64,000 bases of DNA. Source: Metellina segmentata (taxonomy: Eukaryota; Arthropoda; Arachnida; Araneae; Tetragnathidae). The notes beneath the pieces are model-generated. The model was not told where the DNA came from and searched no databases. It worked only from the letters and a program-made list of their open reading frames with translations. The position numbers and the translations under genes are program-made. The stretch covers positions 94,015,478 through 94,079,477 of the forward strand of contig OX375873.1 in the NCBI GenBank assembly GCA_947359465.1. The letters are read 5' to 3'. The stretch's first letter is position 1. Each line of letters starts with the position of its first letter. Shown piece by piece: positions 12,218-23,888 of the stretch.

Positions 12218-12879
12218 TTTTATACATCAGTATATTTTACAATAGAATCCGCGTATTGTAATTACTTCGACTCCCAGAGTTTGATAACAATAACCGAGTA
12301 ATAATATCAACCAAAAAATCTGAAAAGTGCTGTTCGATAGATATTTGTATTGAACAGATTTTAATTTAACCAAAAGAGCACGTTAGGCTTAGTTCAATAA
12401 AGTTATGTTTGTGAATTGTTGAATACCATTATAATACGATATATTATTAAACTTGCTGAATAATTCACATAATCAAAAGAGAATAAAACAGGATGATCAC
12501 AGATTCTGAGCCTTTGGTGATTTGAAAAGGATTTCGTAACCTAACAAATATTTCATTGGTTTTAATTACTTAAAGTATATTAAAAATGAAAACAATATAC
12601 CTTTTTCTAACTTTCTTATCAACTGCGAGTGTGAAATTTTATCACGATAATCCTGTTACGAGATTCTCCTTGAAAAATATTCTTCAGTCGTTCTCTACAA
12701 AATACATTTTATTCTATCTGACTCCATACATAGGAATATTTACACGGCTGCCTTATCAGGCATTCTTTTTTGGAATTACACGAAAATATAATAGTAACTA
12801 ATGTTCAAACGATAATACGAAAATGTAACAATAACTGATGTACAAACGATATAATTCGAACTACTTTTAACAAATCCAC
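12218..12879. other. AT-rich non-coding DNA
   Basis: A 71-codon ORF at 12586-12801 is hydrophobic and AT-driven, with no recognisable motif. Nothing else is supported. Confidence 0.35.
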
Positions 12880-13179
12880 TGATGAAGCGCTCGCTCGGTT
12901 GGCTTCAGCATTCAATTCAAACAAGACAAGAATCGTATATCTTTTGATGGTGACGTCATATAAGGTTTGCGCAAGGCCGACTAAAAAGACATGCCCCGAA
13001 ACAAACGGCGAGAAAGAAAGTCACGTGACCATCTTAGTCGAACTTCTGCCGATCTCCGCTCGTTGAATCAATTGCATATCGTCGTTGCGCGGATAATACC
13101 CGATATGTGGCATTTTTGTTTTTCAAAACTCAGGTTATTTGCGCCTTTCTCAAAAGAATATTCATAATATTCGCACGAA
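12880..13179 (+). promoter_or_regulatory. CpG-bearing patch, possible promoter or 5' leader
   Basis: Base composition changes here. Many CpG dinucleotides (GCGCTCGCTCGG, CGGCGAG, GTTGCGCGG), a TGACGTCA site near 12950 and a GTCACGTGAC E-box-like palindrome near 13020 stand out from AT-rich surroundings. It lies immediately upstream of the candidate coding exon at 13180. TATAAGG occurs near 12958, but no clear initiator follows it. Confidence 0.3.
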
Positions 13180-13267
13180 ATGTCTATTTCAGTTGATGAT
13201 CCAGAAAAAATACACGAAATCATACCATCATTTCCTCAACTTTTCAGACAGCGCAGTGGTGTTTTTG
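13180..13267 (+). CDS. Candidate first coding exon, unidentified protein
   Basis: After a CpG-bearing leader, an ATG opens 29 codons reading MSISVDDPEKIHEI...SFPQLFRQRSGVF, then a possible donor G|GTAATA at 13268 (phase 1). Composition looks protein-like (acidic N-terminus, PSFPQ, basic RQR), unlike the hydrophobic Ile/Phe/Tyr strings that AT-rich noise gives. No family is recognised and no downstream exon was found. The donor lacks the best consensus (GTAATA rather than GTAAGT). It may be the start of a host gene, an exon of a transposon, or chance. Confidence 0.3.
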
Positions 13268-16200
13268 GTAATATTTTTTTTACAATCCTTATATAAAAAA
13301 TATGCCTGATAAAAAAATGTGGACGTTATAAAAAGAAACGTAAGAAAAATAGCCAAAAATAATCATAAAAATATATATACATATACCATATTTTTTACTA
13401 GTTTTTTTCTAATATTTTTTGACGATCGGGTACCAACACGGACCCAATTTGACAAACACTCCACTGAAATGTACTGTTTTCAATACATTTAGTTAGTTGG
13501 GAAAGAAAACTACTATTTTTTATTATAATTTACTCTAAAGTATATTAAAGAAAATTACAACTGAAGACCAAAAAATGTTCAGATTTTTCTTTATTTTAGT
13601 AAACTTTTATTCATACAGTGTAACACATCTAGTGAACAAACATAACATAACAAAATGTATATTTATAATACAAAAGAAAACAATATTTATCTCTCACTGT
13701 CAAATATTTTTGTTCAACTAAAATAGCAATATAAAAGCATAGAGTAAGCAGTCAGTCATTATATCATTTCTCACAGCTAGTCTAAGCATAAACACAAATT
13801 AAAATAGAATTCTAACAATGAATCAACTAGAACAAATGGAAACTAATGTTCAATAATCTACCTTTTCATATTCAAATTAAAACAAAAGTTAGATGTTAAT
13901 ACAAGATGATAAATTGTACAACAGGTAATTATAATCACCTCCCTTAAAAAACAATTTCTTCAAAACATCTTTAAAGCAGAATTGTAAATTAATTTGGAGT
14001 ATTTTTTCATGACTAATGTGCACTAATTGCTGTATGTGAATAGATGACTTTAATACTAATATCTTTAATAACTATTAACGCAATTTGAAAAGGAAACCGT
14101 ATCATTGAATTAAAGTATTACATTCCTAGCTATAGCTAGAACTGTAAGTGCAACTGGTGGAGATCTAGTAACCGCTGTGGTAGTCGCCAAATTAAATTTT
14201 TGCGCCAAATCAAGATGGCAGCCAATTTAAGCAAATCCAAGCTGGACGTCCAAAATTAGGACGTTTTTCTAAACGGCGTTTTTTTTTTCTCACTTTTTTA
14301 CATCTTTCCGACAATTTTTAAAAATCAAGGAGTTAAACCTGGACCAAATTGATGAAACCGCGCAACAACGGACATGTTTAACGTAAATATCACACAAAAA
14401 ATTAGAAGATTTTGAAGTGAAATTTGTTCCATTGTATTAAAAAGGTTTTATCCTTTTTTTTAAATTATTCTTATTGATATATTCCTACTTATATATCCTG
14501 ATATTTTACTTTACTTTTTTAAACGCTACTTGCAAACGCAGTCCAACGAACGAAGCATTGTAGAATTCTTTCTGAATAGGGTTAAGCCTTAAAATTGGAT
14601 GAAAAGCTCGAAAACTGAATCCGCTGCCATAACAAATCAATTACAGAAAAGTGAGCAACAAAAGGGGAAAAATTCGTAACTTACAATCAGCAATTTCAAA
14701 AATCAATTTTCATCCATGAAAAAAAATAGCATTTCATATGAACTGCACATTCCAAGATTCAAAGAAAAATCAAATTTAAATCAATAAGCAAAACAAAAAT
14801 ATTGTAACTTACAATCTCCAATTTCAAAATCAAAATTAGTCCAGTGAGAAAAATTCCACAGTCCAAAATTTCCAACACAAGGAACAAATATCAAGAAATC
14901 TGGGAGAAAAATAGCGGTACAACAAATCCAAATAAAATTACTCCGTTCGTTCTACGAAGCAGGTGTTGTAATATCGTTAGGAAAAACTTTAGGGTTGCCA
15001 GAAAATGAGTAAAATTGACTAAAACAACAAAAACCACATTTGGCAATAAATCGTCCAAAAGTTGTAACTTAGCATATATTGCATACCTTATGTTTACACA
15101 TCTCGTAGTCCAGGGCTCGAAATACGTGTGCTACGTTGTGCAAATGATCTTCACAGCAATGCAAGCAAGAAGTAGAACACAGCTTTTTGCTTTTCTTTTA
15201 ATCTATTTTCATAACGCTGCACCATCTTCTACGAACTTGTTCATATTTTGGTACAACAAAAAAATACTTTTTTGGTGTTTTAATCGTTGAATTATGATAC
15301 AAACGGAACAATACAATATTTGTAATTCTTCTTTTTAACTATTTTCGAACCTTCCATTGCTGAATTAATCAAAAATCTGTAAATATACGACTACTAAAAA
15401 GATACCCATAGAGATAACACAGTTCAAGGAACGCTTGATGGGAAAATCATGTACTATGACGTCACAGGCAAAAATCGTCAGCGACTACAGTTTTTCGTTA
15501 AAAGTGACGTCAGAGCAATTTGAAAAGCGCTTTAAATATAATTAATGTCGTCAGATTGCAGTTTAAGGGTTCATTTTTCTACGTAGTTTTTCGTGCTCTT
15601 TCATTTTAAAATGAATTTGAAAATCAAGCATATTGTCCATTGTCTATATACGAAGGATTTATGATTTGTCTATATTGTGTTATTTCTAGCTTGTTTCTTT
15701 TTTTCTAGTTTGTGTGTGGTTTAAAATGTATTTTGGGACTCAATATCAAGATTTACAAAGGGACAGTAAGAAAAGGTCTTTGGGATTCGAAAACAGTGGG
15801 GAATTTATGACCCGTACTGGAGTGTCCTTGCATATAGATCTCATGATAATAATTTCAAAAAGTAAATTTTTCTTATGGATGAGGAGTTTACTAGAGCAGA
15901 TATATAGGCGAGGAAATAAAATGGACGTGAAAAAAAAAACATCATCCAAAATAAGTAAATTATCATATTAATATCCAAGTAATATCTTTAATTCCTATTT
16001 GGATGTTATTGGGTGAAGCAGTTATTGTTAATACCGCCCATACCAAGAATCTTATACGAATGTACGACATTGTTTTGAGATAAACATAAAAATACCTAGT
16101 GACTAACGAAGAAGTACATGCAAATATACGTTAGACATAGATACGTATAATCCAAACCACAATAAAAGGCACTCGAAAGCTTATTGTCAGAGATGGATAT

Positions 16201-16410
16201 CCAAACAAGCAAATAATCCGCATCATCACACGTATCATTTGTTCGAATTAGTTTTATAAGCTTGCTCATGGATTCGTGATAGGTATAACTTATATCAGGA
16301 TACTATCATATAAATTACAGTCGCATAAACATATTGTTGATGAGTGTAACCCAGCAATGTCCACAAAACACAACCAGAACTCTTCAATTCCTTACTTACC
16401 AAAAAGTAAG
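13268..16410. other. AT-rich non-coding DNA with weak repeats
   Basis: No gene recognised. At 13575-13620 the - strand would read AATAAA-type signals like an mRNA 3' end. The motif GTAACTTACAATC recurs near 14677 and 14806 (an approx. 130 bp diverged duplication). A hAT-type end CAGGGCTCGAAATACG occurs at about 15110 without its partner. TGACGTCA sites lie near 15457 and 15505. A good-looking acceptor (TTCTTTTTTTCTAG) ends at about 15708 and is followed by a short open frame, but no supported exon could be defined. Confidence 0.35.
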
Positions 16411-16975
16411 GGCGCCTTCACACGAAGGAGATCGATCTCTCATACCGGTATGAAGGTGATGGAACTTACATAGAAACTATAGGAGCATTTCACACGAGAA
16501 GACTCGCAGGAGACTAGTATGAGAGAGTCTAGCTCCCTGCAATAAATAAACACCATCAATGCTCTCCATGAGTTTTATTTTATATTTTCTCCGCATAATT
16601 TTCGTGAGTTTTGTCCCACAATGCAGGCTGCATGTGTACAGCAGTAATTAACTTATCCTTATCTAAACTCTTCATTACTAGATAAATATAAGACAAAGAA
16701 ACAAGGAAAACAAATTCAAAATGGCGGCTGATATCGCTAGGAAACAAAAATCTCCAGAGTATAGTCTCTCTCGAGTGAATGTCGCAATACTTCATAATGT
16801 AACATCAGTCCCCTTCAAACAAAAAAGTCGACTGAACTTCCTCGGCGACTACTTTTTCGCCTCTCATACCGGTCTTCTGCAAGTCTTCTCGTGTGAAATG
16901 CTCCTATACTTTGTATGTAAGCTCCGTCACCTTCATACCGGTATGAGAGATCCATCTCCTTCGTGTGAAGGCGTC
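16411..16975. mobile_element. Non-autonomous DNA transposon with approx. 115 bp inverted ends
   Basis: The left arm 16411-16526 and right arm 16861-16975 are inverted copies. Each runs from GGCGCC/GACGCC then TTCACACGAAGGAGAT, through a CATACCGGTATG palindrome and a shared AGGAGCATTTCACACGAGAAGACT segment, to TATGAGAG. About 330 bp of unique sequence lies between. No clean target-site duplication is visible (left flank AAGTAAG, right flank AAAAGGG), so the superfamily (Merlin, Harbinger or other) is open. An internal ATG in excellent context (AAAATGGCGG at 16721) starts MAADIARKQKSPEYSLS and reads into the right arm. Confidence 0.8.
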
Positions 16976-18764
16976 AAAAGGGAGAACCGCTCACTTGTCC
17001 ATTACAATACTGCTTCTTCATTACAAATAAATTCAGATACCCGATAATAATTTCTGAATTATTGCATTTGTGGCAACAGCGCAGATACATGAAATTGCTG
17101 GGATTGGACTCCTCAATGGATCAACCTTTAGCTGAAAAGTTTAAATTTTCTTATTGGTGGAATGAAATAGGTAAAGGAAAAAGAAATAAAACTTGTCCCA
17201 CTGAAAGTCCAAATAATTCGGACACATTTATGTGATGGTTGAAGAAAAAAAATTATCTTACTCTAAAATATACTTTTCAACACGTCACTCAGGTTGCATC
17301 TCATTTAGTAATTCTTGAGCGACATCATAATTTTTAAATACCTTAAAAATAATGTTTATATTCTTATAGAGCATATAAAATATATTACAAAACTATTTTA
17401 TAAACATACACCGATGTTTGTGTAGTAAATCACAGAACATAAAAATTCACCCATTTTTGCAATAATTCTGGAAAAGAAATGCATAAAGCACATCATTTTA
17501 TCAAAAATCGATTATGCGCCAATGTATTTCTACATTCGTTAAAAATCAGCTGTTTTCGTTTCCAACTACTAGAAATTGAATACCATTTCCACTATTTGCA
17601 TAACGGTCACGGGAAAAAAAATATTTTAGCAATCTTAAGACCAGAAGTGAAACGTAGACGAATAATCAAGATACTACCTCCTGTGTACTTAAAATGGAAA
17701 AATATATTGGATTCCAGACAAGAGGATAGTAGTACATGGCTTGCAAAGGTCATAACTTTGTCCAAATATCGAAACCCGAAATTCCAATACTTGGTTCCGG
17801 GAATAGTTTTTCCACCAAAAATTTGGCGCTGTGACAATATTTGTTCAGACCCTCCTGGTTGTTCCGAACATTTACCTTTTTATTTCTTTTTCTGTCCTTT
17901 CTGTTTGACATTTGAGCAAAAGTAATGACAAGCATGACATGGCGTTACATGGGAGTTCAGCATTGATAAGAATTGTCGGCGAAAGATAATACCAACTCAA
18001 AAGTGCACTGGAAACAATTGATAAATTTCGAAACATCCCACATTTTGATAAACGATTTGAAATGAAATGGATGGAATGAAAAGGTTGGAGACAAATGAAA
18101 TTCCATTTTGAAGAAGAAAAATTGCCCTTGTTTCCTTTGTTTAACATTTCCTGCCAAGGTTACCTCAAACATTGATCTGTAGATACTTTATACATGAATA
18201 GAACAGCATTTTCCATACCGTAACGTATATCTAATTCATAGTTTGTTTTATTAGTAGGTCGGATTATGCAAAAAATATGATTCTGCTCAGAAACGACAAT
18301 GATTTACAAACTTATCTGAAAGCATTTATAACTTCAAAGCTAACATTTTGCCTCTTCATAAATTTGTATAAAATATACATAACTTTAGAATCTGAATGTG
18401 CTGAAACAGCAGTTATACCCCCTAAGAGCACGTTATTAGAATGCAAATTGTTCAATAGTTTAATGTTTAGAGCTGAATGAGCACTTTAAAAATACAAAAG
18501 GGTTTACTTATATATTATACACTCGAAGCCACGGAGTTAATTACTGGTGTTAATTACGTTAAATATTGCCGAAGTGCATATATTACGTTACTGCAAGTAG
18601 CTCTTACAGCTTATTGCAGTAGAAAAATAAACATGTTAATTTTATGTTACAACAATTTGAGAGCAGAGTGTAAGCGTTTTAAAGAATTATGGATTATTCT
18701 CTCATGTAATACTGTTCTTTAAAGCTCAAATTTTATAAGATACAAAGCCTAAAAAAATAGAAGT
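16976..18764. other. AT-rich DNA with an unassigned 148-codon ORF
   Basis: A + strand frame at 17479-17925 encodes 148 codons (Met-His-Lys start, basic centre with KRRRIIKILPP, Cys-rich end CDNICSDPPGCSEH...CPFC). It has no recognisable domain, and several - strand frames overlap it. It is long for this base composition but unsupported by splice or promoter signals. No other gene is seen. Confidence 0.3.
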
Positions 18765-21124
18765 ATCTCTACTATTATAAAATGAAGTTTTTTGAAGTTT
18801 GTAACGTCTCTGTGTTGCATGTCCAGACGAATCTATGGCCCTTATAATAATGAAATTTGGCACACAAATAGTCCAATTTTTCGGAAATTTTATAGTCCAG
18901 CCCGAATTTTAAAATTTAAAAAGAACATTTTAAAATTAAGTTATTGAAATTTTTAATTATTATTGTTTTTTTCCGATTGGCAACAGTCTCCAATCGGTTC
19001 GGTAGTGACTAAATCCGTTTTTTCTGTGCGTGTGAAGCTGGACGATTGCTGGATATCCTTTATAAAAATTTATTGCAGTTTGAAAAGCACATTAACTTTT
19101 GGTTAGCGTTAACTTTTAGTTTGTCATAATCTCTATTTTATAAGTATCTTTTAATTGTGCTTCCTCCATTTTTGGAACAGGATCACGGTTGTGCAATATG
19201 TTGTTTGTTATTATTTCTCTTTTGTGTACAATAGTTTGGAAAATCATTTTTAAAGCATGTTAACTTTTAGTTTGGATTATTTGGATATCTTTTTCAAAGT
19301 TAAACGATATTTAATTTTGATCTTTTATGCAATTTTTGGTTTGTTTCATTTATGCAATCTTTTGTTTGTTTCTGTATAGTAGGTACTTCGGTTTTCGTAT
19401 AGTTAATTTTTATCTATTTGGTTTGGATGTCGTATCGAAAGTATAGCGATAATTAACCCCAATTTTAAATTTAATGTTTAACATTTTAAAATAAATTTAT
19501 TACATATTTGTATAATTTGGTTTCCAAAAAATGTCAACAGTCTTCAAATGTTCTTTACTGCACTCCCGCCAATCTTGGATTTGGATCATTTATGCAAACT
19601 AAGAACATTTCTTCTGTGTACGCACAGGATAATGATGCGCTCTTCGAATTTCAACGTTTTACTGAGAATCAAAGACCTGTTCCATCCATTTATTGTCGAC
19701 ATGTATTCCAAGATTGAATGGGAAAGGGTGTTGTACATACGACTGAATCAGAGGACCCCGAGGATGAAAAGTCCTATCGGGAGGCTACTTTTACGCGCTA
19801 CGATACAAACTGCAGGCAGTTCAGACTAATGCAATTTCAGAGGCTGCAATTTGCTGCAGAGGAAAGTGGAAGCATGCAAATGTGTTATGTAACAACCAAT
19901 CACGGTTTCGTTTTGAGAAATATGCATAAAATGCAGTCTTGAATTTAAAAATCATTTTGTTTATTACTCCAATGCTCTAACCCTTCACAATGCTGGCTTC
20001 TTATACGACTGCCTTTTTGGCATATTGGGGGCTATAAATTAAAAAAGACCGTTATAGCGAAATGCTGCAATTTTCTTGATCTTTTATGCAATTTTTTGTG
20101 TTTTCTGTGCTTGAGTGTCTTTGGAAACCATAGCACTATTTAATTTTGATAATTTATGGAACGTATAAATTTAGAAAAGCATAAACTTTAACTTTTGGTT
20201 TCGATACCTTTTTGGAAGTTTAGCGATTTCTGTGTAGTTCAGTTTTCGTATAGCAACATTTCCACCCTTCATCATTGCATCTCTCAAATGTACACTCTTC
20301 CACTCTCAGAGTCCTCTGATTCAGTCGTATGTACAATGTACAATACCCTTTCTGATTCAATCTTGGACTACATGTCGACAATAAATTTATGGAACAGGTC
20401 TTTACTTCTCAATAAAACGCTGAAATTCGAAGAGCGCATCATCATCCTATGAGAGTAGAACTACAAAGAAGAAATGTTCTTAGTTTGCATACATGATCCA
20501 AATCCAAGATTGTTGGGAGTGCAGTAAAGACCATTTGACATTTTTAGATAAACAAATAATACAAATATATAATAGTAAATTAATTTTTAAATGTTCTACA
20601 TTAAATTTAAAATTAGGATTAAATATCGCTATACTTTCGAAAAGACATCCAAATTAAATAGATCAAAATTAACTATACGAAAACCGAAGTAATACACAGA
20701 AACAAATAAAAGATTGCATAAATTAAACAAACCAAAAATTGCATAAAAGATCAAAATTAAGTATCGCTTAACTTTTAAGAAGATATCCAAATAATCCAAA
20801 CTAAAAGTTAATATGCTTTTATAAAAGAAATAAATTTTAAAATGGATATACAGTAATCGGGCGGCTACACACGCACTGTAAATAGGGATTTAGTCAATAC
20901 CGCGATTGAAGACTGTTGCCATTCGGAGGAAAACAATAATAATTAAATATCTCATTAAATTAATTTTTCAATGTTCTAGATTAAGTTTTAAAATTCGGGG
21001 TTGACTATAAAATTGCAAAATATTCGGACTACCTGATTGCCAAATTTCATTGTTGTAAGTGCCATAGATTCGTCAGGACGCGCCGAACAGACAACACACG
21101 AACTTCATTTTATTATACTCGAGA
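18765..21124. mobile_element. Inverted pair of Helitron-type 5' ends (foldback, 2.36 kb)
   Basis: The left arm 18765-about 19765 and the right arm about 20290-21124 are inverted copies. Both outer ends start TCTC followed by a TATTATAAAATGAAG-like segment, and both hold the shared stretches GACGAATCTATGGC, GGATTATTTGGATATCTT and CACTCC..CAATCTTGGATTTGG. The 5'-TC start next to an A and the nearby helicase remnant suggest Helitron. The left arm has about 170 bp that the right arm lacks. The spacer 19770-20290 holds further partial copies in direct orientation. Confidence 0.65.
19838..19942 (+). repeat. Direct repeat unit, copy 1
   Basis: TTTCAGAGGCTGCAATTTGC followed by TGCAGAG and, about 30 bp on, TGTTATGTAACAACCAATCACGG. 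A second copy lies at 21181-21290. One copy sits between the inverted arms and the other just outside the right arm. In both, one frame reads FQRLQFAAE...MCYV.TNHG, so this may be a decayed coding piece of the same Helitron. Confidence 0.6.
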
Positions 21125-21180
21125 CTCATTCCCAAATGTTAAGCACAGAGCGGAAAATGTTAATTTTCAGAAGCCAATCT

Positions 21181-21294
21181 GAATTTCAGAGGCTGCAATT
21201 TGCTGCAGAGGTAGATGGAACTTTGCACATGTGTTATGTAGCAACCAATCACGGTATCGTATCAGGAAATAGGAAAAAACGCAATCATGTATAA
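21181..21294 (+). repeat. Direct repeat unit, copy 2
   Basis: The copy of the 19838-19942 unit, reading EFQRLQFAAEVDGTLHMCYV in one frame. About 85% identical by eye over 75 bp. Confidence 0.6.
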
Positions 21295-21393
21295 GAATAC
21301 AACATTGCGAAGGGTTAGAGGAGTTGCATGTAAGTGCTGTAAAAAGTGTTTAGAACTTTCGTACGATTACTTTTCAAGATGTACGCGTTTCTA

Positions 21394-21720
21394 ATTCTTC
21401 CAGAAGACGAATTGCAGATAATCAGCGCTGGCGTTATGTAGGACGCCTTGAAGCAGGACAATCAAGCACTGATATTGCTCTTTTCTTTGGAGTTCATTCC
21501 GTCATTTCACGATTATGCAAACAATTCCAAACAAGCCAAACAATTGTCCGAAGACCTGTGTCCCGCTGCCAAAAGGTTAAGACACCCCCCCACCCCCACC
21601 CCACCCCAGCTGCAGATCAGTATATTGCTGTTGCAGCAAAGCACTGATCATGTATGGCTGTGCCAAAGGGCAATTCTTTCCCCAAGAAATGTACATGTCA
21701 GCGTCATCTAAAAGCAACTC
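21394..21720 (+). pseudogene. Tc1-like transposase N-terminal fragment
   Basis: A remnant of the DNA-binding half of a Tc1 transposase. In one frame it reads RRIADNQRWRYVGRLEAGQS, then STDIALFFGVH, SVISRLCKQFQT and IVRRPV: the first helix-turn-helix of the family. It is followed by a C-rich expansion (CCCCCCCACCCCCACCCC near 21585) and QYIAVAAKH before a stop. One His codon appears lost between FFGVH and SVIS. No catalytic domain follows; the sequence passes directly into a Helitron helicase remnant, so this piece probably broke that element. Confidence 0.75.
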
Positions 21721-21749
21721 TTGTGAGAATTGCCCGGTAGTGTTCAAAT

Positions 21750-22190
21750 TATAAATCTATCGACATTATGCGTGACACAGATGAAGCCTTAAACTACACG
21801 ACAGAGTTTTTGAACACATTGAAACCATCTGGAGAACTGTCGCACATAATGGAGCTACAGATTGGAGCACTGATTATGCTTCTCACAAATATGAATCTAC
21901 CTTCACTCTGCAATGGCACGAGACTGTCAAGAAACTCATGCCAAATATTATTGAAGCCACCATCATGACTGGACATGCCGCAGTCGAAGACGTATTCATT
22001 CCTGGAATACCAAACATCCCTTATATCCCATTCCAATTTTTTAAAATTTAGTTCCCGGTTCGTTTTAGTTTCGCTGTGAGCATCAACAAGGCACAAGGAC
22101 AGTTGTTGAAAGTCGTATTACTCGGTCTCATTAAACCGTGTTCTTCCACGTTCAACTGTATGTGGAGTGTTCGAGAGAGTTGGATACTTT
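21750..22190 (+). pseudogene. Helitron helicase C-terminal fragment
   Basis: A remnant of the Pif1-like (SF1B) helicase half of the Helitron RepHel protein, which drives rolling-circle transposition. One frame reads YKSIDIMRDTDEALNYTTEF, LNTLKPSG, then MELQIGALIMLLTNMN and LCNGTRL, the conserved region where these helicases carry 'G.P.MLLRN....LCNGTRL'. After a frameshift near 21930 it continues EATIMTG...VFIPGIP.IP and, past a stop, FPVRFSFAVSINKAQGQ, matching the late helicase motif. At least one frameshift and one stop are present, and everything upstream (HUH Rep, Walker A) is missing. It lies downstream of the inverted 5' ends and may belong to the same or a related element. Confidence 0.85.
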
Positions 22191-22855
22191 TTTATTTTTT
22201 ATAAATAGATATCACTTAAATTTCTTGCCAAACATGCTCATTTTAATAAGTGTAGAGGTATACTCTCTCGGGGGGAGGGGGAGTAATCAAGTACAAAATG
22301 CTCATTTTTAAAATTTGTTATCCCCTCACATGGGACAGACTTATTTCATTGAATTTAATTGTTTATAAAGTAACATTTGACTCAAGAAAAAAAAATTACT
22401 TTCATTTTGGTCTTTTTATCTATTTTATTTATAATTGAAAATTGCCTCAACATTTAAAAATATTTTTAATTTTTCCATCTTTCTATTATCTGAGTGATTT
22501 GGGGCTAAAAAATACTGCGTTGCCCAAACCAACACATTTCATTGTTGAGTTAAAAATAATGTACACATTTAAGTTGTAAAATTTAAAAAATAGACACATT
22601 TTTTCTGTTTTAAGTGAAAAAGCATGTTTTTTTATTCCTCTTTCACCATTAAACTGTCTCCAATTGCCTTTTTTAAAAACTTAAACTCTTAATTTTTAGA
22701 AAATAGAGAATTGTTTGGCATTGCAGTAAAATGTGTAAAAGATGCATGTGTATAAGATGAATTTTAGAAATAACACAAGAATCAACAGAATTTCTACAAA
22801 TTTTTTATTAAAAATTACAAAGAATTTGTAATCTGTGGAAATATTAAATTGTAAT
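22191..22855. other. AT-rich non-coding DNA
   Basis: No gene seen. A purine/G-rich patch at about 22268-22285 is the only compositional feature. Confidence 0.4.
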
Positions 22856-22860
22856 TTTTA

Positions 22861-23178
22861 ATTAATGTCATACTAGAGCAACATAATGGGCTATTGACGA
22901 GGGTCTGGGATCAATTCCCTAATTAAGAGAACCGAGGTAATTTTTAATTAACGTTGTACTAAAGCAACACAACGTGCTATTGACGACGGTCCGGGATCAA
23001 TCCCTTGAGGAAAATATCCGAGGAAATTGGGTAATTTTTAATTAATGTTCTCGAGCAACACAACGACATGTTGAGCAGTCCGGGATCAATCCCCTAAGAT
23101 ACGGTGACAACACCGAGTAATTTTGAACCATGTTCCGATGATAAGATAACACCTGAGCTGGCACCTCAATCTCCAAGA
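22861..23178 (-). mobile_element. Three successive SINE A/B 3' ends
   Basis: On the - strand, the SINE 3' end (GGACCGTCGTCAATAGCCCG...GTACRACGTTAATTAAAAATTA) occurs three times in a row at 22861-22937, 22938-23031 and 23032-23178. Only the last extends into the body (as far as the CAGCTCAGGTG region). This is either tandem reduplication of the tail or serial insertion at the same A/T-rich tail. Confidence 0.75.
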
Positions 23179-23555
23179 GATTATGACGTCACACCGATTG
23201 GATCTCTTCGCAATTCCAATTTGGCCACATTTCACAATGACGATACCACCACGGTGTTGTCCGTGGTGTCGGTTTGCGAAGAAAACAAATGGGAATGCGT
23301 AGTAAACACCGGTGGTTGGCAAACGTTCACAATGTACACTCCTAACCCTCACAAAGTACAGCACGGGCAACGCTATGCTAGCCACGCAGTGGCTAGTTGT
23401 GAATAAACCGGATAAATATTATATGTATAGTAAAAATAATATAATAAAAATAACGAGCACGGAAACACTGTATAAGGTAAAATGTAAGCTTCACATTTTA
23501 GCAATTTGAAACAAGCGAGCTTAAAACAGTAAGTTACAGTAACGGGTATGCAGGT
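23179..23555. other. Unassigned moderately GC-rich segment
   Basis: An open frame starting in the SINE runs through here to a stop near 23406, with CACCACGGTGTTGTCCGTGGTG forming a local inverted repeat at about 23249-23270. It is not SINE sequence, and no protein family is recognised. Confidence 0.35.
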
Positions 23556-23820
23556 CGTTAATTAACGTTGTAGTGGAGTAACACAACGGGCTATTGGCTA
23601 CATTACGAGATCAATCCCAAAGGAAAAGTTTGAAGGACAGTTACTCGTAATTTTGAGCCCAGATCAGAATACGTGAAAAACACCTGAGAGCTGCCAGTAA
23701 ACTCTCAAAATTTTAACACCATGCCAACATGAGGACATTTGAGGCCACAACAGATTTAACATACACCAGCTCCTGTGGACACGGCTGTTATTTGCAGGTC
23801 CTAGTTTCGAAGTTACCGTA
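23556..23820 (-). mobile_element. SINE A/B copy, B-type head
   Basis: A diverged, nearly full-length copy on the - strand: 3' end at 23556 (AACGTTGTAGTGGAGTAACA), body with the GGCCACAACAGATTTAA segment, and a head remnant with TTTCGAA at about 23806. Confidence 0.7.
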
Positions 23821-23888
23821 GCAAAATACTCCCTGGTTCCTTAACCGAAATTTTCACTTAGTTTTAGCTTCAACCAAAAGCATTATTA

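Noticed and set aside
10640..15510. Cluster of TGACGTCA sites
   Set aside because: A few 8-mers spread over 5 kb without a promoter context; not distinguishable from chance by eye.
15690..15971. Exon after the TTCTTTTTTTCTAG acceptor
   Set aside because: Protein-like only in short pieces that change frame; no donor or partner exon found.
17479..17925. 148-codon + strand ORF
   Set aside because: Long for the composition, but no domain, splice signals or promoter are seen, and several - strand ORFs overlap it. Kept only as a note in the region entry.
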